A stretch of DNA of 64,000 bases from Ruegeria intermedia (GTDB lineage: Bacteria; Pseudomonadota; Alphaproteobacteria; Rhodobacterales; Rhodobacteraceae). The notes below the pieces were generated by a model, which saw nothing but the letters and a program-made list of their open reading frames with translations, ran no database searches and was not told where the DNA came from. Positions 36,457-46,122 of this stretch are shown here, piece after piece. The position numbers and the translations under genes are program-made. The DNA lies in NCBI RefSeq assembly GCF_900129345.1, contig NZ_FQVK01000006.1, positions 62,001 through 126,000 of the forward strand, given 5' to 3'. Every line of letters starts with the position of its first letter. The stretch's first letter is position 1.

Positions 36457-37572
36457 ATGCAGCAGGATTTCACCGTCGGCATCGAAGAGGAATACCTGCT
36501 GGTCGACCGCGACAGCCTGCAACTGACCGAGGCACCCGCCGCGCTGATGGAGGCCTGTCAGGCCGATTTCGAAGGCCAGGTCAGCCCGGAATTCCTGCAA
36601 TGCCAGATCGAGGTCGGCACCCGCCCCCATGCCACGATCAAATCGGCGCGCGAGGATCTGAAACGCCTGCGGTCCTGCGTGGCCCGGCGCGCCGCCGAAC
36701 ACAACATGGCGCCGATCGCCGTATCCTGCCACCCGTTCGCGGATTGGAAGGATCAGCACCACACGCGCAAGGAACGCTATGACAACCTGCAACACGCCCT
36801 GGGCGGCGTGGCACGACGGATGCTGATTTGCGGCATGCATGTGCATGTGGGCGTCGAGGACAAGGCGCAGCGGGCCGACCTGATGCCGCAGCTCAGCTAT
36901 TTCCTGCCGCACTTGCTGGCCCTGTCCGCCTCGTCCCCCTATTGGAGCGGGCGCGACACCGGGCTGTCCTCGTACCGGTTGACGGTGTTCGACAACCTGC
37001 CCCGCACCGGCCTGCCGCCCGTGTTCGGCAGTTGGGCCGAATATGAACGCACCACCGGGGTGCTGGTCGAGCTGGGGGTGATCGAGGACACCTCGAAAAT
37101 CTGGTGGGACCTGCGCCCTTCGCACAGCTATCCGACTCTGGAAACGCGGATCATGGACGTGCAGCCGCGGTTGGAACACGCCCTGTCACTTGCGGCGCTG
37201 GTGCAGGCGCTGACCCGGATGCTGTGCCGACTGAAGGACCGCAACCTGCGCTGGCGGGTCTATGACCGGTTCCTGATCGGCGAGAACCGATGGCGTGCGC
37301 AGCGCTACGGCGTGGGCGAAGGTCTGATCGATTTCGGCGACCGGTCGATCAAGCCGATGCCCGAGCTGATGGGCGAGCTGATGGGCATGCTGGCCGAAGA
37401 CGCCGAGGCCCTCGGAACGATGGCCGAGTTGGCGCAGTTGCGCCAGATTGCCGAAACGGGCACGTCCGCCACGCGTCAACGGCGCGTACACGCCGAAGCG
37501 CAGGCCAGGGGCGATGATCCTGGCCAGGCGGTCGTGCGTCACCTGATCGAGGAATTCCACGCCGATCTCTGA
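36457..37572 (+). CDS. Carboxylate-amine ligase, YbdK/GCS2 family
   Basis: A 371-residue protein starting [17 protein letters not shown] after AGGGAGG. This is the GCS2-type fold of glutamate-cysteine ligases. E. coli YbdK has weak glutamate-cysteine ligase activity. The conserved segments [12 protein letters not shown] and [19 protein letters not shown] are present. The true substrate pair is unclear. It ends 3 bases from the convergent hydrolase stop. Confidence 0.88.
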   Translation: MQQDFTVGIEEEYLLVDRDSLQLTEAPAALMEACQADFEGQVSPEFLQCQIEVGTRPHATIKSAREDLKRLRSCVARRAAEHNMAPIAVSCHPFADWKDQHHTRKERYDNLQHALGGVARRMLICGMHVHVGVEDKAQRADLMPQLSYFLPHLLALSASSPYWSGRDTGLSSYRLTVFDNLPRTGLPPVFGSWAEYERTTGVLVELGVIEDTSKIWWDLRPSHSYPTLETRIMDVQPRLEHALSLAALVQALTRMLCRLKDRNLRWRVYDRFLIGENRWRAQRYGVGEGLIDFGDRSIKPMPELMGELMGMLAEDAEALGTMAELAQLRQIAETGTSATRQRRVHAEAQARGDDPGQAVVRHLIEEFHADL

Positions 37573-37575
37573 CCG

Positions 37576-38433
37576 TCAGACCGCCGCCAGAACCTTCTGG
37601 ATGCGGGCGGCGACCGGCTCGTACAGATCGCGATCTTTCCAATAGCCGTTGTGCGACAGCGGGTTCCACGAGGTGAAGATCTTGCCCGCGTTGATCGGCA
37701 GGTCGCGTATGGCCTCGGACTGCACCAGCTGGGCATAGCTGGGCGCGATCTTGCCCAGCGGAAACCCGAGAACATCGTGCTTGTCGAAATAATTGTGCCA
37801 CCAGGTACGGAAACGCAGCGCGGCAGGCAGGGCCCGATTGGGCGGCTGGATCGGGAAAATGCCCGCCTCGGGATAGGCGAACAGAAAGATCGGAATGCTG
37901 CAGCCGAAAGTGATCAACCCGGCCACGGTTTCCATGTTTTCGATCGGGGTCGCATGTTTGGGCGGCCCGCCACTGCGCAGGTACCGCTGCGCGTCATAAA
38001 TGTAGTTCGACATGATGTGACCGCCCAGCGAATGCGCCAGGATCAGAACCGGCGCCCGGTCGCTGATCTGGTGGCGCAGAACCCGCATCACCAGTTCCAC
38101 CTTCTTGTGGATCTCGTCATAGGTTTTGTCGCTGGCATCCGGCGTCTGCCGGTACGAGGCCGCGTCCGACAGGTTGCACACCACGAACTCGCGCAGTTGA
38201 TCATAGCCGGTGCTGCGCTTGATCTTGCGCAGATACTCTTTCTGTCGCTCCTGCAGGATCTGGGCCCAGACCACCTCGTGCCAGGCCACCTTGTTCATGT
38301 CCGCGCCGACCCGCCGCGCCACCCGACGGTGCAGGTCCTTCGAAAAGGTCGGCACCGAGGACGGTGGATGCGGCTTGCGGTACTGGCTGCCCATGCCGTG
38401 AATGACGACGACGGCCATCTTGTAGTTCGGCAT
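37576..38433 (-). CDS. Alpha/beta hydrolase-like protein
   Basis: A 285-residue protein with the oxyanion segment AVVVIHGMGSQ and the nucleophile elbow LAHSLGGH, so an alpha/beta-hydrolase fold is clear. The lid region and C-terminus do not match a lipase family that I recognise. No signal peptide is visible, although there is a hydrophobic stretch near residues 177-187. The substrate is unknown. Confidence 0.75.
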   Translation of the reverse strand: MPNYKMAVVVIHGMGSQYRKPHPPSSVPTFSKDLHRRVARRVGADMNKVAWHEVVWAQILQERQKEYLRKIKRSTGYDQLREFVVCNLSDAASYRQTPDASDKTYDEIHKKVELVMRVLRHQISDRAPVLILAHSLGGHIMSNYIYDAQRYLRSGGPPKHATPIENMETVAGLITFGCSIPIFLFAYPEAGIFPIQPPNRALPAALRFRTWWHNYFDKHDVLGFPLGKIAPSYAQLVQSEAIRDLPINAGKIFTSWNPLSHNGYWKDRDLYEPVAARIQKVLAAV

Positions 38434-38564
38434 AATACGCTCCGATCAATTCCTGAATGAAAGACCCCATCATACCAGCCCTCGGCGTTTGGCCCAAATC
38501 GGCGCCCGGACGCGTCACGGGGTTTGCCCCGCGTGAAAAATTTCTGTAAGGATTGCGCAATAAA

Positions 38565-38578
38565 TAAACAGTCGTTCA
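38565..38578. promoter_or_regulatory. Candidate operator of the valine operon
   Basis: TAAACAGTCGTTCA has dyad symmetry (T-AAC----GTT-A on both strands) and lies 32 bases upstream of the acyl-CoA dehydrogenase start. It resembles TetR-family sites that control acyl-CoA breakdown genes. No regulator gene is adjacent. Confidence 0.35.
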
Positions 38579-38609
38579 ATTCACGTCGCCACAAAGGGGG
38601 AGACCGGCC

Positions 38610-39752
38610 ATGGATTTCGCGCTGACCGAGGAACAGACGGCCATTTTCGATATGGCCTACGCGTTCGGGCAAGAACAGATCGCACCTTTTGCCCGCCAGT
38701 GGGAGGCCGAGGGCACCATCCCCAAGGATCTGTGGCCCAAAGTCGGCGAACTGGGCTTTGGCGGGCTCTACGTGTCCGAAGAAAGCGGCGGCTCGGGCCT
38801 GACCCGTCTGGACGCCACGCTGGTGTTCGAGGCGCTGTCGATGGCCTGCCCCTCGGTCGCGGCTTTTCTGTCGATCCACAACATGTGCGCCAAGATGCTG
38901 GACAGCTTCGCCAGCGACGAACTGAAATCGCGCATCATGCCCGACGTTCTGAGCCTGAACACGGTACTCAGCTATTGTCTGACCGAACCGGGTTCGGGGT
39001 CGGACGCAGCGGCGCTCAAGACGCGGGCCGAGCGCACCAACGACGGCTACACGCTGAACGGCACCAAGGCCTTCATTTCGGGCGGCGGCTATTCCGATGC
39101 CTATGTCTGCATGGTCCGCACCGGCGGCGACGGACCCAAGGGGATCTCGACCGTCTATGTCGAGGACGGCACGCCGGGCCTCAGCTTCGGGGCGCTGGAA
39201 CAGAAGATGGGCTGGAAAAGCCAGCCCACCGCGCAGGTCCAGTTCGACGACTGCAAGATCCCGGCAGAAAACCTTGTCGGGACCGAGGGCGACGGGTTCA
39301 AATACGCGATGATGGGCTTGGACGGCGGGCGCCTGAACATCGCCTCGTGCTCGCTGGGCGCGGCACAGGCGGGGCTGGACATGACGCTGCAGTACATGTC
39401 CGAGCGCAAGGCTTTCGGCCAGACCATCGACCAGTTCCAGGCCCTGCAGTTCCGGCTGGCCGACATGGAGATCGAGTTGCAGGCCGCCCGCACCTTCCTG
39501 CGTCAGGCGGCTTGGAAGCTGGATCAGGGCGCGCCCGACGCCACCAAATTCTGCGCGATGGCCAAGAAATTCGTGACCGAGACCGGATCGAAAGTGGTCG
39601 ATCAGTGCCTGCAGCTGCATGGCGGTTACGGCTATCTGGCCGATTACGGCATCGAAAAGCTTGTGCGCGATCTGCGGGTGCATCAAATTCTGGAAGGCAC
39701 GAACGAGATCATGCGCGTGATCGTCGCCCGCCAACTGCTCGCCCATCGCTGA
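38610..39752 (+). CDS. Acyl-CoA dehydrogenase, probably isobutyryl-CoA dehydrogenase
   Basis: FAD enzyme of 380 residues. It has CLTEPGSGSDAAALKTRA (FAD-binding), the MGWKSQPTAQVQFDDCKIP stretch shared with isobutyryl-CoA dehydrogenases (ACAD8 type), and the catalytic Glu in HQILEGTNEIMR. It should oxidise isobutyryl-CoA to methacrylyl-CoA in valine breakdown. It is first of three genes spaced by 7 and 3 bases. Confidence 0.88.
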   Translation: MDFALTEEQTAIFDMAYAFGQEQIAPFARQWEAEGTIPKDLWPKVGELGFGGLYVSEESGGSGLTRLDATLVFEALSMACPSVAAFLSIHNMCAKMLDSFASDELKSRIMPDVLSLNTVLSYCLTEPGSGSDAAALKTRAERTNDGYTLNGTKAFISGGGYSDAYVCMVRTGGDGPKGISTVYVEDGTPGLSFGALEQKMGWKSQPTAQVQFDDCKIPAENLVGTEGDGFKYAMMGLDGGRLNIASCSLGAAQAGLDMTLQYMSERKAFGQTIDQFQALQFRLADMEIELQAARTFLRQAAWKLDQGAPDATKFCAMAKKFVTETGSKVVDQCLQLHGGYGYLADYGIEKLVRDLRVHQILEGTNEIMRVIVARQLLAHR

Positions 39753-39759
39753 GGATTCC

Positions 39760-40794
39760 ATGTCCGATATCGACATCCGCACCACGGGCCGCGCCGGCCG
39801 GATCACCCTGACCCGGCCCAAGGCCCTGAATGCGCTGAGCTACGAGATGTGCATCGCCATCGACACCGCGCTGCGCAATTGGCGCGAGGATGACGAGGTC
39901 GATCTGGTCATCCTGGACGCCGAGGGCGAAAAGGCCTTTTGCGCGGGCGGAGACATCGCCGAGTTGTACACAACGGGCACCAAGGGCGACTATGCCTATG
40001 GGCAGAAGTTCTGGCGCGATGAATACCGCCTGAACGCGATGATCTTCGAGTATCCCAAGCCCGTGGTCAGCTTCCTGCAGGGCTTTACCATGGGCGGCGG
40101 CGTAGGCATCGGCTGCCACGGCACACACCGGATCGTCGGCGAAAGCTCGAAGATCGCAATGCCCGAATGCTCGATCGGGCTGGTGCCGGATGTGGGTGGG
40201 TCGCTGCTGCTGGCGCTGGCGCCGGGGCGGCTGGGCGAATATCTGGGCGTCACCGGCGCGCGCATGGGTCCGGGCGACGCGATCTATGCCGGGTTCGCCG
40301 ACCACTTCATCCCGCAGGACCAATGGCCCGACATGATCGAGATGCTCGAGGCCTCGGGCCAGGCCGACCTGCTGGCCGAACATGCCGCCCCTGCCCCGGA
40401 CCGCACCTTGCCGCAGGACGACATCGACCGTTTCTTCGGTGGTGAAACCCTGGGCGACGTGCTGACCGACCTGCGCAATGGAGACACCGAATTCACCCGC
40501 GGCGCGCTCGAGGCGATGGGCCGCAATTCGCCGCTGTCCATGGCCTGCACGATCGAGATGCTGCACCGCCTGCGCGGCCCCGCCCTAACCATGCGCAAGG
40601 CGCTGGAGCTGGAATACCGCTTTACCTTCCGGTCGATGGAGCACGGCGATTTTCTGGAAGGTATCCGGGCGCAGATCATCGACAAGGACCGCAACCCGAA
40701 ATGGCAGTTTGCGGACATGAACGTGCCGGCCACCGCGGTATCAAGGATGCTGATGCCGCTAGGTGCGGACACGCTGACATTCGAGGAGGAGTGA
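39760..40794 (+). CDS. 3-Hydroxyisobutyryl-CoA hydrolase (crotonase family)
   Basis: A 344-residue crotonase-family protein; the long C-terminal region, beyond the usual 260 residues of hydratases, marks it as HIBCH-like. Oxyanion segments are CAGGDIAELYT and GFTMGGGVGIGCHG; PECSIGLVPDVGGS carries the catalytic acidic residue. It should split 3-hydroxyisobutyryl-CoA to 3-hydroxyisobutyrate. It sits between the dehydrogenase and mmsB, exactly where the pathway needs it. Confidence 0.88.
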   Translation: MSDIDIRTTGRAGRITLTRPKALNALSYEMCIAIDTALRNWREDDEVDLVILDAEGEKAFCAGGDIAELYTTGTKGDYAYGQKFWRDEYRLNAMIFEYPKPVVSFLQGFTMGGGVGIGCHGTHRIVGESSKIAMPECSIGLVPDVGGSLLLALAPGRLGEYLGVTGARMGPGDAIYAGFADHFIPQDQWPDMIEMLEASGQADLLAEHAAPAPDRTLPQDDIDRFFGGETLGDVLTDLRNGDTEFTRGALEAMGRNSPLSMACTIEMLHRLRGPALTMRKALELEYRFTFRSMEHGDFLEGIRAQIIDKDRNPKWQFADMNVPATAVSRMLMPLGADTLTFEEE

Positions 40795-40797
40795 AAC

Positions 40798-41670
40798 ATG
40801 AAGATCGGATTCATTGGCCTGGGCAACATGGGCGCGCCGATGGCGGCCAATCTGGCCAAGGCCGGTCACGACGTGACCGGGTTTGACACCGCGGGCGTGT
40901 CGGTCGAGGGCGTGACCAAGGCCGAAACGGCCACTGATGCGGTCGGTGGGGCCGAGGCGGTCATCACCATGCTGCCCAATGGCGACATCCTGCGCGCGGT
41001 GGCCGATCAGATCATTCCGCACATGGAGAAAGGCGCGGTATTCATCGACTGCTCGACCGTCGATGTGGACAGCGCCCGCGCCATGGCCGATCAGGCCGAG
41101 CAGGCCGGGCTTCTGGCCGTGGACGCGCCCGTTTCGGGCGGAATAGGTGGCGCGGCCGCCGGCACGCTGACCTTCATGGCCGGCGGCTCGGACGCGGCCT
41201 TTGCCGAGGCGGCCCCGCTGTTTGACATCATGGGCCAGAAGGCGGTGCATTGCGGTGCGGCGGGCGCCGGTCAGGCCGCCAAGATCTGCAACAACATGAT
41301 CCTGGGCGTCACCATGATCGCCACCTGCGAGGCCTTTGCCCTGGCCGACAAGCTGGGCCTGGACAGGCAGAAGATGTTCGACGTGGTCAGCACCTCGTCG
41401 GGCTACAGCTGGAGCATGAACGCCTATTGCCCCGCCCCCGGTGTCGGACCGCAGTCGCCCGCCGACAACGGCTACAAGCCCGGTTTCGCCGCCGAGCTGA
41501 TGCTCAAGGACCTGCGGCTCAGCCAGCAGGCCGCCGAAAGCGCCGACGCCGACACGCCGATGGGCCAGATCGCCACTGCGCTGTACGAACAGTTCGTCGA
41601 AGCCGAAGACGGCAAGGGCATGGATTTCTCGGCCATGCTGCCCCGTTTCGAAAAGCGCGGCCGCAGCTGA
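40798..41670 (+). CDS. mmsB: 3-Hydroxyisobutyrate dehydrogenase
   Basis: NAD enzyme of 290 residues oxidising 3-hydroxyisobutyrate to methylmalonate semialdehyde, the substrate of MmsA. The dinucleotide motif is IGFIGLGNMGAPMAANLAKA, the substrate-binding segment is DAPVSGGIGGAAAGTL, and the catalytic Lys is in GAGQAAKICNNM. It is the last gene of the valine operon, 3 bases after the hydrolase. Confidence 0.95.
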   Translation: MKIGFIGLGNMGAPMAANLAKAGHDVTGFDTAGVSVEGVTKAETATDAVGGAEAVITMLPNGDILRAVADQIIPHMEKGAVFIDCSTVDVDSARAMADQAEQAGLLAVDAPVSGGIGGAAAGTLTFMAGGSDAAFAEAAPLFDIMGQKAVHCGAAGAGQAAKICNNMILGVTMIATCEAFALADKLGLDRQKMFDVVSTSSGYSWSMNAYCPAPGVGPQSPADNGYKPGFAAELMLKDLRLSQQAAESADADTPMGQIATALYEQFVEAEDGKGMDFSAMLPRFEKRGRS

Positions 41671-41772
41671 GCTTGGGCGGCATTTCGCCGCCCAGGGCTT
41701 GCACGTCTGGCGGGCATTCCAAAATATCGGGAAACGCGGCATGACGGCGCGACGAACCGAGGGGAACCGCCC

Positions 41773-42162
41773 ATGAAGACACTGTTGCATATTGCACTGC
41801 TTGCCGGCCTGTCACTGACCCCGGTCGCGACGCTGGCTGACATCGGCAAAGGCAAGGGAAAGACCAAGAGCACGTTCTCGGTCGAGCGCGTGGCCCCGCA
41901 GAAGGGCGCAAAATCCGTTGCCAATTGCCCGCCCGGGTAGGCCAAGAAGGCCGTGCCCTGCGTCCCGCCCGGCCAGGTCAAGAACTGGTACAAGGTCGGT
42001 GACCGGATCAACCGCGACTATGTCTGGATCGACGATCCGTATCGCTATGGTCTGAAACGCGGCGGCAACTACGTTCGCGCGGGCGACTACGTCTACAGCA
42101 TCGACTCCGATACGCGCAAAGTGCTGAACCTGATCGGCGCGGTGGCGGATATTCTGTACTGA
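41773..42162 (+). pseudogene. Small secreted RcnB-like gene broken by an amber codon
   Basis: One reading frame runs from ATG 41773 to TGA 42162 (129 codons plus stop) but has TAG at 41938-41940. The first half has a signal peptide (TLLHIALLAGLSLTPVATLA). The stop falls in CPPG-stop-AKK, a motif that recurs just after as CVPPGQVKN, so the lost residue was probably Gln (CAG to TAG). The second half (YKVGDRINRDYVWIDDPYRY and an RAGDYVYSIDSD strand) looks like the RcnB periplasmic family. A GTG at 41953 could start the second half but without a signal peptide. Confidence 0.75.
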
Positions 42163-42174
42163 CGCGCAGCCAGC

Positions 42175-45033
42175 CTATTCGGCCGCCACGCGTTCGGGGT
42201 TCAACATCGGTTTGAGGTATCGCCCGGTGTGGCTGCGCTCGCATTCGGCGACCTCTTCCGGGGTTCCCACGGCCACGATCTCGCCGCCGCCATCGCCACC
42301 CTCCGGGCCGATGTCGATGATCCAGTCGGCGGTTTTCACAACGTCCAGATTGTGTTCGATCACGACGACAGTATTGCCCTGATCGACCAGTTCATGCAGA
42401 ACTTCCAACAGCTTGCGCACGTCTTCAAAATGCAGGCCGGTTGTGGGCTCGTCCAGGATGTACAGGGTCCGGCCGGTCGAACGTTTTGCCAATTCTTTCG
42501 ACAGCTTGACCCGCTGCGCCTCGCCGCCTGACAGGGTCGTGGCCTGCTGGCCGACCTTGATATAGCCCAGCCCGACCCGGGCCAGCGCATCCATCTTGTC
42601 GCGGATCGAGGGCACGGCCTTGAAGAACTCCTGCGCGTCTTCGACCGTCATGTCCAGCACGTCGGCGATGGACTTGCCCTTGAACTTGATCTCGAGCGTC
42701 TCGCGGTTGTAGCGCGCGCCCTTGCAGGTCTCGCAAGTGACATAGACGTCGGGCAGGAAGTGCATCTCGATCTTGATGACCCCGTCGCCCTGGCAGGCCT
42801 CGCAGCGCCCGCCCTTAACGTTGAAGCTGAACCGCCCGGGCTTGTAGCCCCGCGCCTTGGCCTCGGGCAGACCGGCGAACCAGTCGCGGATCGGGGTGAA
42901 GGCGCCGGTATAGGTGGCCGGGTTCGACCGCGGCGTGCGCCCGATGGGCCGCTGGTCGATGTCGATCACCTTGTCCAGATGTTCGAGCCCCTTGATCGTT
43001 TCGCAGGGCGCAGGCGTCTGACGCGCGCCGTTCAGACGCATCGACGCGGTTTTGAACAGCGTCTCGATCGTCAGGGTTGACTTGCCGCCGCCCGACACCC
43101 CGGTCACGCAGACGAACTTGCCCAGCGGAAACTCGGCCGTCACGTCTTTGAGGTTGTTGCCCGAAGCCTTTACGACCGTTACCTTTTTCTTGTTCCCCTT
43201 GCGCCGCTCGGCGGGCACCGGAATTTCCCGCACCCCCGACAGATACTGCCCGGTGATCGAGGCCGCATCCGCCGCGATCTGCTCGGGCGTGCCGTGGCTG
43301 ACCACCTGCCCGCCATGCACACCGGCACCAGGCCCGATGTCGAACACATAGTCCGCTTCGCGGATGGCTTCCTCGTCATGCTCGACGACGATCACGGTAT
43401 TGCCCTGATCGCGCAGGTTCTTCAGCGTGCCCAAAAGGCGGTCATTGTCGCGCTGATGCAACCCGATCGAGGGTTCGTCCAGCACGTAAAGCACCCCGGT
43501 CAGGCCCGAGCCGATCTGGCTGGCCAGCCGGATGCGCTGGCTTTCGCCGCCGGACAGGGTGCCACTTGAACGAGACAGCGTAAGATATTCCAAACCAACG
43601 TTATTCAAGAATCCCAGCCGCTCGCGGATCTCTTTCAGAATCGCGCGGGCAATCTCGTTTTTCTGGGCACTCAGATGGTTCGGCGCGTCCTCGACCCAGG
43701 CCAGAGCCTCTTTGATCGACATTTCGACCACCTGGCCAACATGCAGCCCTGCGATCTTGACGGCCAGCGCCTCGGGGCGCAGGCGATAGCCCTCGCAGGT
43801 GTTGCAGGGACGGTTGTTTTGATAGCGCTCGAATTCCTCGCGGATCCACGCGCTGTCGGTTTCGCGATAGCGGCGCTCCATGTTCGGGATCACGCCCTCA
43901 AAGCTGCGGGTCACCTGATAGACCCGCCCGCCCTCGTCATAGCGGAACTGGATTTCATCATCGCCCGAGCCGTACAGAAACACTTGCTGCACATGCGCCG
44001 GAAGGTCTTTCCACGGCGTATTCTTGTCGAACTCATAGTGGCGCGCGATCGCCTCGATCGTCTGCAGGAAATAGGGCGACTTGCCCTTGCGCCACGGGGC
44101 CAGTGCGCCGTCATACAGTTTCAGCGTCTGATCGGGCACCACAAGCCGTTCATCGAAAAACAGCTCGACGCCCAGCCCGTCGCAATCCGGGCAGGCCCCG
44201 AAGGGCGCGTTGAACGAAAACAGGCGCGGTTCGATCTCGGGGATGGTGAACCCGCTGACCGGACAGGCAAAGTTCTCGGAGAACGTGATGCGCTCGGGCT
44301 CGCCCTCGCGCGGGGCGGTCTCCAGAATCGCGATGCCGTCGGCCAGGTCCAGCGCGGTGCGCAAGCTGTCGGCCAGACGGGTCTCCATCCCCTCGCGCAC
44401 GACGATCCGGTCAACGACCACGTCGATGTCATGGCGGAACTTCTTGTCCAGAGTCGGCGGCTCGTCCAGTTCATGGAACTGGCCATCGACCTTGACGCGC
44501 TGGAACCCCTGCTTGCGCAGTTCCAGAAACTCTTTCTTGTACTCACCCTTTCGGTCGCGAACGATGGGCGCCAGAAGATAGCCGCGGGTGCCCTCCTCCA
44601 TCGCCATGATCCGGTCGACCATGTCCTGCACCTGCTGGGCCTCGATCGGCAACCCGGTGGCGGGGCTGTAGGGCGTTCCAGCCCGTGCAAATAACAGGCG
44701 CAGATAATCATAGATCTCGGTCACCGTTCCCACGGTCGAGCGCGGGTTCTTCGACGTGGTCTTCTGCTCGATCGAGATCGCCGGGGACAGCCCGCTGATG
44801 TGATCAACATCGGGCTTTTCCATCATGTCCAGGAACTGGCGCGCATAGGCCGACAGGCTTTCGACATAGCGGCGCTGGCCTTCGGCATAGATCGTGTCGA
44901 ACGCCAAGGAAGACTTGCCCGACCCCGACAGCCCCGTGATGACAACCAGCTGATCGCGCGGAATGTCCACGTCGATGTTTTTCAGGTTGTGCTCGCGCGC
45001 GCCGCGCACCTCGATATTCTTCAGCTCAGCCAT
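42175..45033 (-). CDS. uvrA: Excinuclease ABC subunit A
   Basis: Damage-recognition ATPase of nucleotide excision repair, 952 residues. Two ABC modules are present, with Walker A segments [15 protein letters not shown] and [15 protein letters not shown] and signature motifs [11 protein letters not shown] and [11 protein letters not shown]. The second zinc finger is complete (CEACQGDG and CETCKGAR). In the first finger, CPVSG replaces the usual CPxCG, a change common in alphaproteobacteria as far as I recall. An SOS box lies 68 bases upstream of the start. Confidence 0.98.
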   Translation of the reverse strand: MAELKNIEVRGAREHNLKNIDVDIPRDQLVVITGLSGSGKSSLAFDTIYAEGQRRYVESLSAYARQFLDMMEKPDVDHISGLSPAISIEQKTTSKNPRSTVGTVTEIYDYLRLLFARAGTPYSPATGLPIEAQQVQDMVDRIMAMEEGTRGYLLAPIVRDRKGEYKKEFLELRKQGFQRVKVDGQFHELDEPPTLDKKFRHDIDVVVDRIVVREGMETRLADSLRTALDLADGIAILETAPREGEPERITFSENFACPVSGFTIPEIEPRLFSFNAPFGACPDCDGLGVELFFDERLVVPDQTLKLYDGALAPWRKGKSPYFLQTIEAIARHYEFDKNTPWKDLPAHVQQVFLYGSGDDEIQFRYDEGGRVYQVTRSFEGVIPNMERRYRETDSAWIREEFERYQNNRPCNTCEGYRLRPEALAVKIAGLHVGQVVEMSIKEALAWVEDAPNHLSAQKNEIARAILKEIRERLGFLNNVGLEYLTLSRSSGTLSGGESQRIRLASQIGSGLTGVLYVLDEPSIGLHQRDNDRLLGTLKNLRDQGNTVIVVEHDEEAIREADYVFDIGPGAGVHGGQVVSHGTPEQIAADAASITGQYLSGVREIPVPAERRKGNKKKVTVVKASGNNLKDVTAEFPLGKFVCVTGVSGGGKSTLTIETLFKTASMRLNGARQTPAPCETIKGLEHLDKVIDIDQRPIGRTPRSNPATYTGAFTPIRDWFAGLPEAKARGYKPGRFSFNVKGGRCEACQGDGVIKIEMHFLPDVYVTCETCKGARYNRETLEIKFKGKSIADVLDMTVEDAQEFFKAVPSIRDKMDALARVGLGYIKVGQQATTLSGGEAQRVKLSKELAKRSTGRTLYILDEPTTGLHFEDVRKLLEVLHELVDQGNTVVVIEHNLDVVKTADWIIDIGPEGGDGGGEIVAVGTPEEVAECERSHTGRYLKPMLNPERVAAE

Positions 45034-45100
45034 TCAGGCCCCCAACACACAAGTGCCCTAGAGATAGGCGAGCGACGCCGAGTCTCCAACTGAAAAATTA

Positions 45101-45115
45101 GAACAAAGTGTGAAC
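45101..45115 (-). promoter_or_regulatory. LexA SOS box of uvrA
   Basis: GAAC-N7-GAAC on the plus strand is GTTC-N7-GTTC read toward uvrA. This is the direct-repeat LexA site known for alphaproteobacteria. It is 68 to 82 bases upstream of the uvrA start, a position where LexA would block transcription until DNA damage. Confidence 0.88.
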
Positions 45116-45212
45116 GCGCGACTTTTCTCCGACATCCGCAGCAATACCATAAGGACAAACCGCACAACCGCTTGCGCTTTTGAACAAAGACCTGTGGCTG
45201 CACTTGAGGAAA

Positions 45213-45289
45213 TGGCGCGGTTGACGGGGCTCGAACCCGCGACCCCCGGCGTGACAGGCCGGTACTCTAACCAACTGAGCTACAACCGC
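45213..45289 (-). tRNA. tRNA-Asp (GTC), copy 1
   Basis: On the minus strand a full cloverleaf runs from GCGGTTG to CAACCGC, with discriminator G and encoded CCA (77 bases). The anticodon loop CTGTCAC gives GTC. The T arm GGTTCGAGCCCC is standard for this gene. It is identical to copy 2. Confidence 0.96.
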
Positions 45290-45339
45290 GCATTAGGGTC
45301 TATGTCGATCCCTTTGCCCGGATCAAAGGCTGGCAGCGA

Positions 45340-45416
45340 TGGCGCGGTTGACGGGGCTCGAACCCGCGACCCCCGGCGTGACAGGCCGGTACTCTAACCA
45401 ACTGAGCTACAACCGC
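45340..45416 (-). tRNA. tRNA-Asp (GTC), copy 2
   Basis: Same 77-base cloverleaf as copy 1, same strand, 50 bases apart, including encoded CCA. The tandem pair is probably transcribed together, this copy first. Confidence 0.96.
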
Positions 45417-45907
45417 CCGCTGCCCGTTCATTGCTGAACGTTGGGGTGTATTATGGCCCTGCCTCGGCATCGTCAAGCGGGGTTTTGAAGTTTTTTCGAA
45501 GATCGCGAGATTTTTTGTGACGCGGCTCGAACCACCCCCGCCGAATGGCCGTTTTACCCCTTGTGCCACGGTCTCCTTCCGCGCCTGCAGGCTCGGGGTG
45601 ACGCCAACGGCGACCTTTGCTGCCACCAGGCGCTGCACGCCCGACCTTGAGACAGACGCAACGCCTTCCGAGACGGCTCCGGGGCGTCGGCAACCCAGGC
45701 GCGACTCGGGTTCTGGCGGCAGCCCGGCCGACAGTTCCGGCACCCCGGCGCCTGAAAGCTGACCGAAATCGGCGCACAGACTTGGACCTTGCAAGCGCTC
45801 CAGATCCCGGCCCGAGCCACGACAGAATCGAAAATTCACCCGCCCCTTCATTTTTGCCGGGACACCCCTTGCAGACCGCGCAGAACCACTGTAATAGCCC
45901 GGCTGAC
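45417..45907. other. 491-base stretch without a recognised gene
   Basis: This lies between divergent tRNA-Asp and tRNA-Val genes. Several open frames on both strands overlap each other; their products are Arg/Pro/Gly-rich with no domain, no good ribosome site and no signal peptide. I see only presumed tRNA promoters here and nothing else that can be supported. Confidence 0.6.
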
Positions 45908-45982
45908 GGGTGATTAGCTCAGTGGTAGAGCGCTTCGTTCACATCGAAGATGTCAGGAGTTCGAATCTCTTATCACCCACCA
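45908..45982 (+). tRNA. tRNA-Val (CAC)
   Basis: A 75-base cloverleaf with acceptor GGGTGAT pairing with ATCACCC, D arm GCTCAGTGGTAGAGC, anticodon stem CTTCG/CGAAG with loop TTCACAT (anticodon CAC), T arm AGGAGTTCGAATCTCTT and encoded CCA. Confidence 0.95.
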
Positions 45983-46070
45983 TTCTCTCTCTTTTTGTGC
46001 GACCATCTGCCCGAGCGCTTCCGGCCGGCATGCACCACAATGGGTCGGCACTGCCGCTGGTGAGCGGCAT

Positions 46071-46100
46071 GAAAAAAGGGCGGGATGAAACCCGCCCTTT
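46071..46100 (-). terminator. Terminator of lon
   Basis: AAAGGGCGGG (46075-46084) pairs with CCCGCCCTTT (46091-46100) around ATGAAA. Read on the minus strand the hairpin is followed by a T run, 22 bases after the lon stop. Confidence 0.9.
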
Positions 46101-46122
46101 CACGATTGCTTGTGCTGTTCGG

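Noticed and set aside
41938-41940. Programmed read-through or pyrrolysine at the amber codon
   Set aside because: No pyrrolysine genes or read-through context can be seen; a simple nonsense change is the plainest reading.
45300-45851. Minus-strand open frame of 183 codons over the second tRNA-Asp
   Set aside because: It runs through a tRNA gene, has no ribosome site and gives a low-complexity product.
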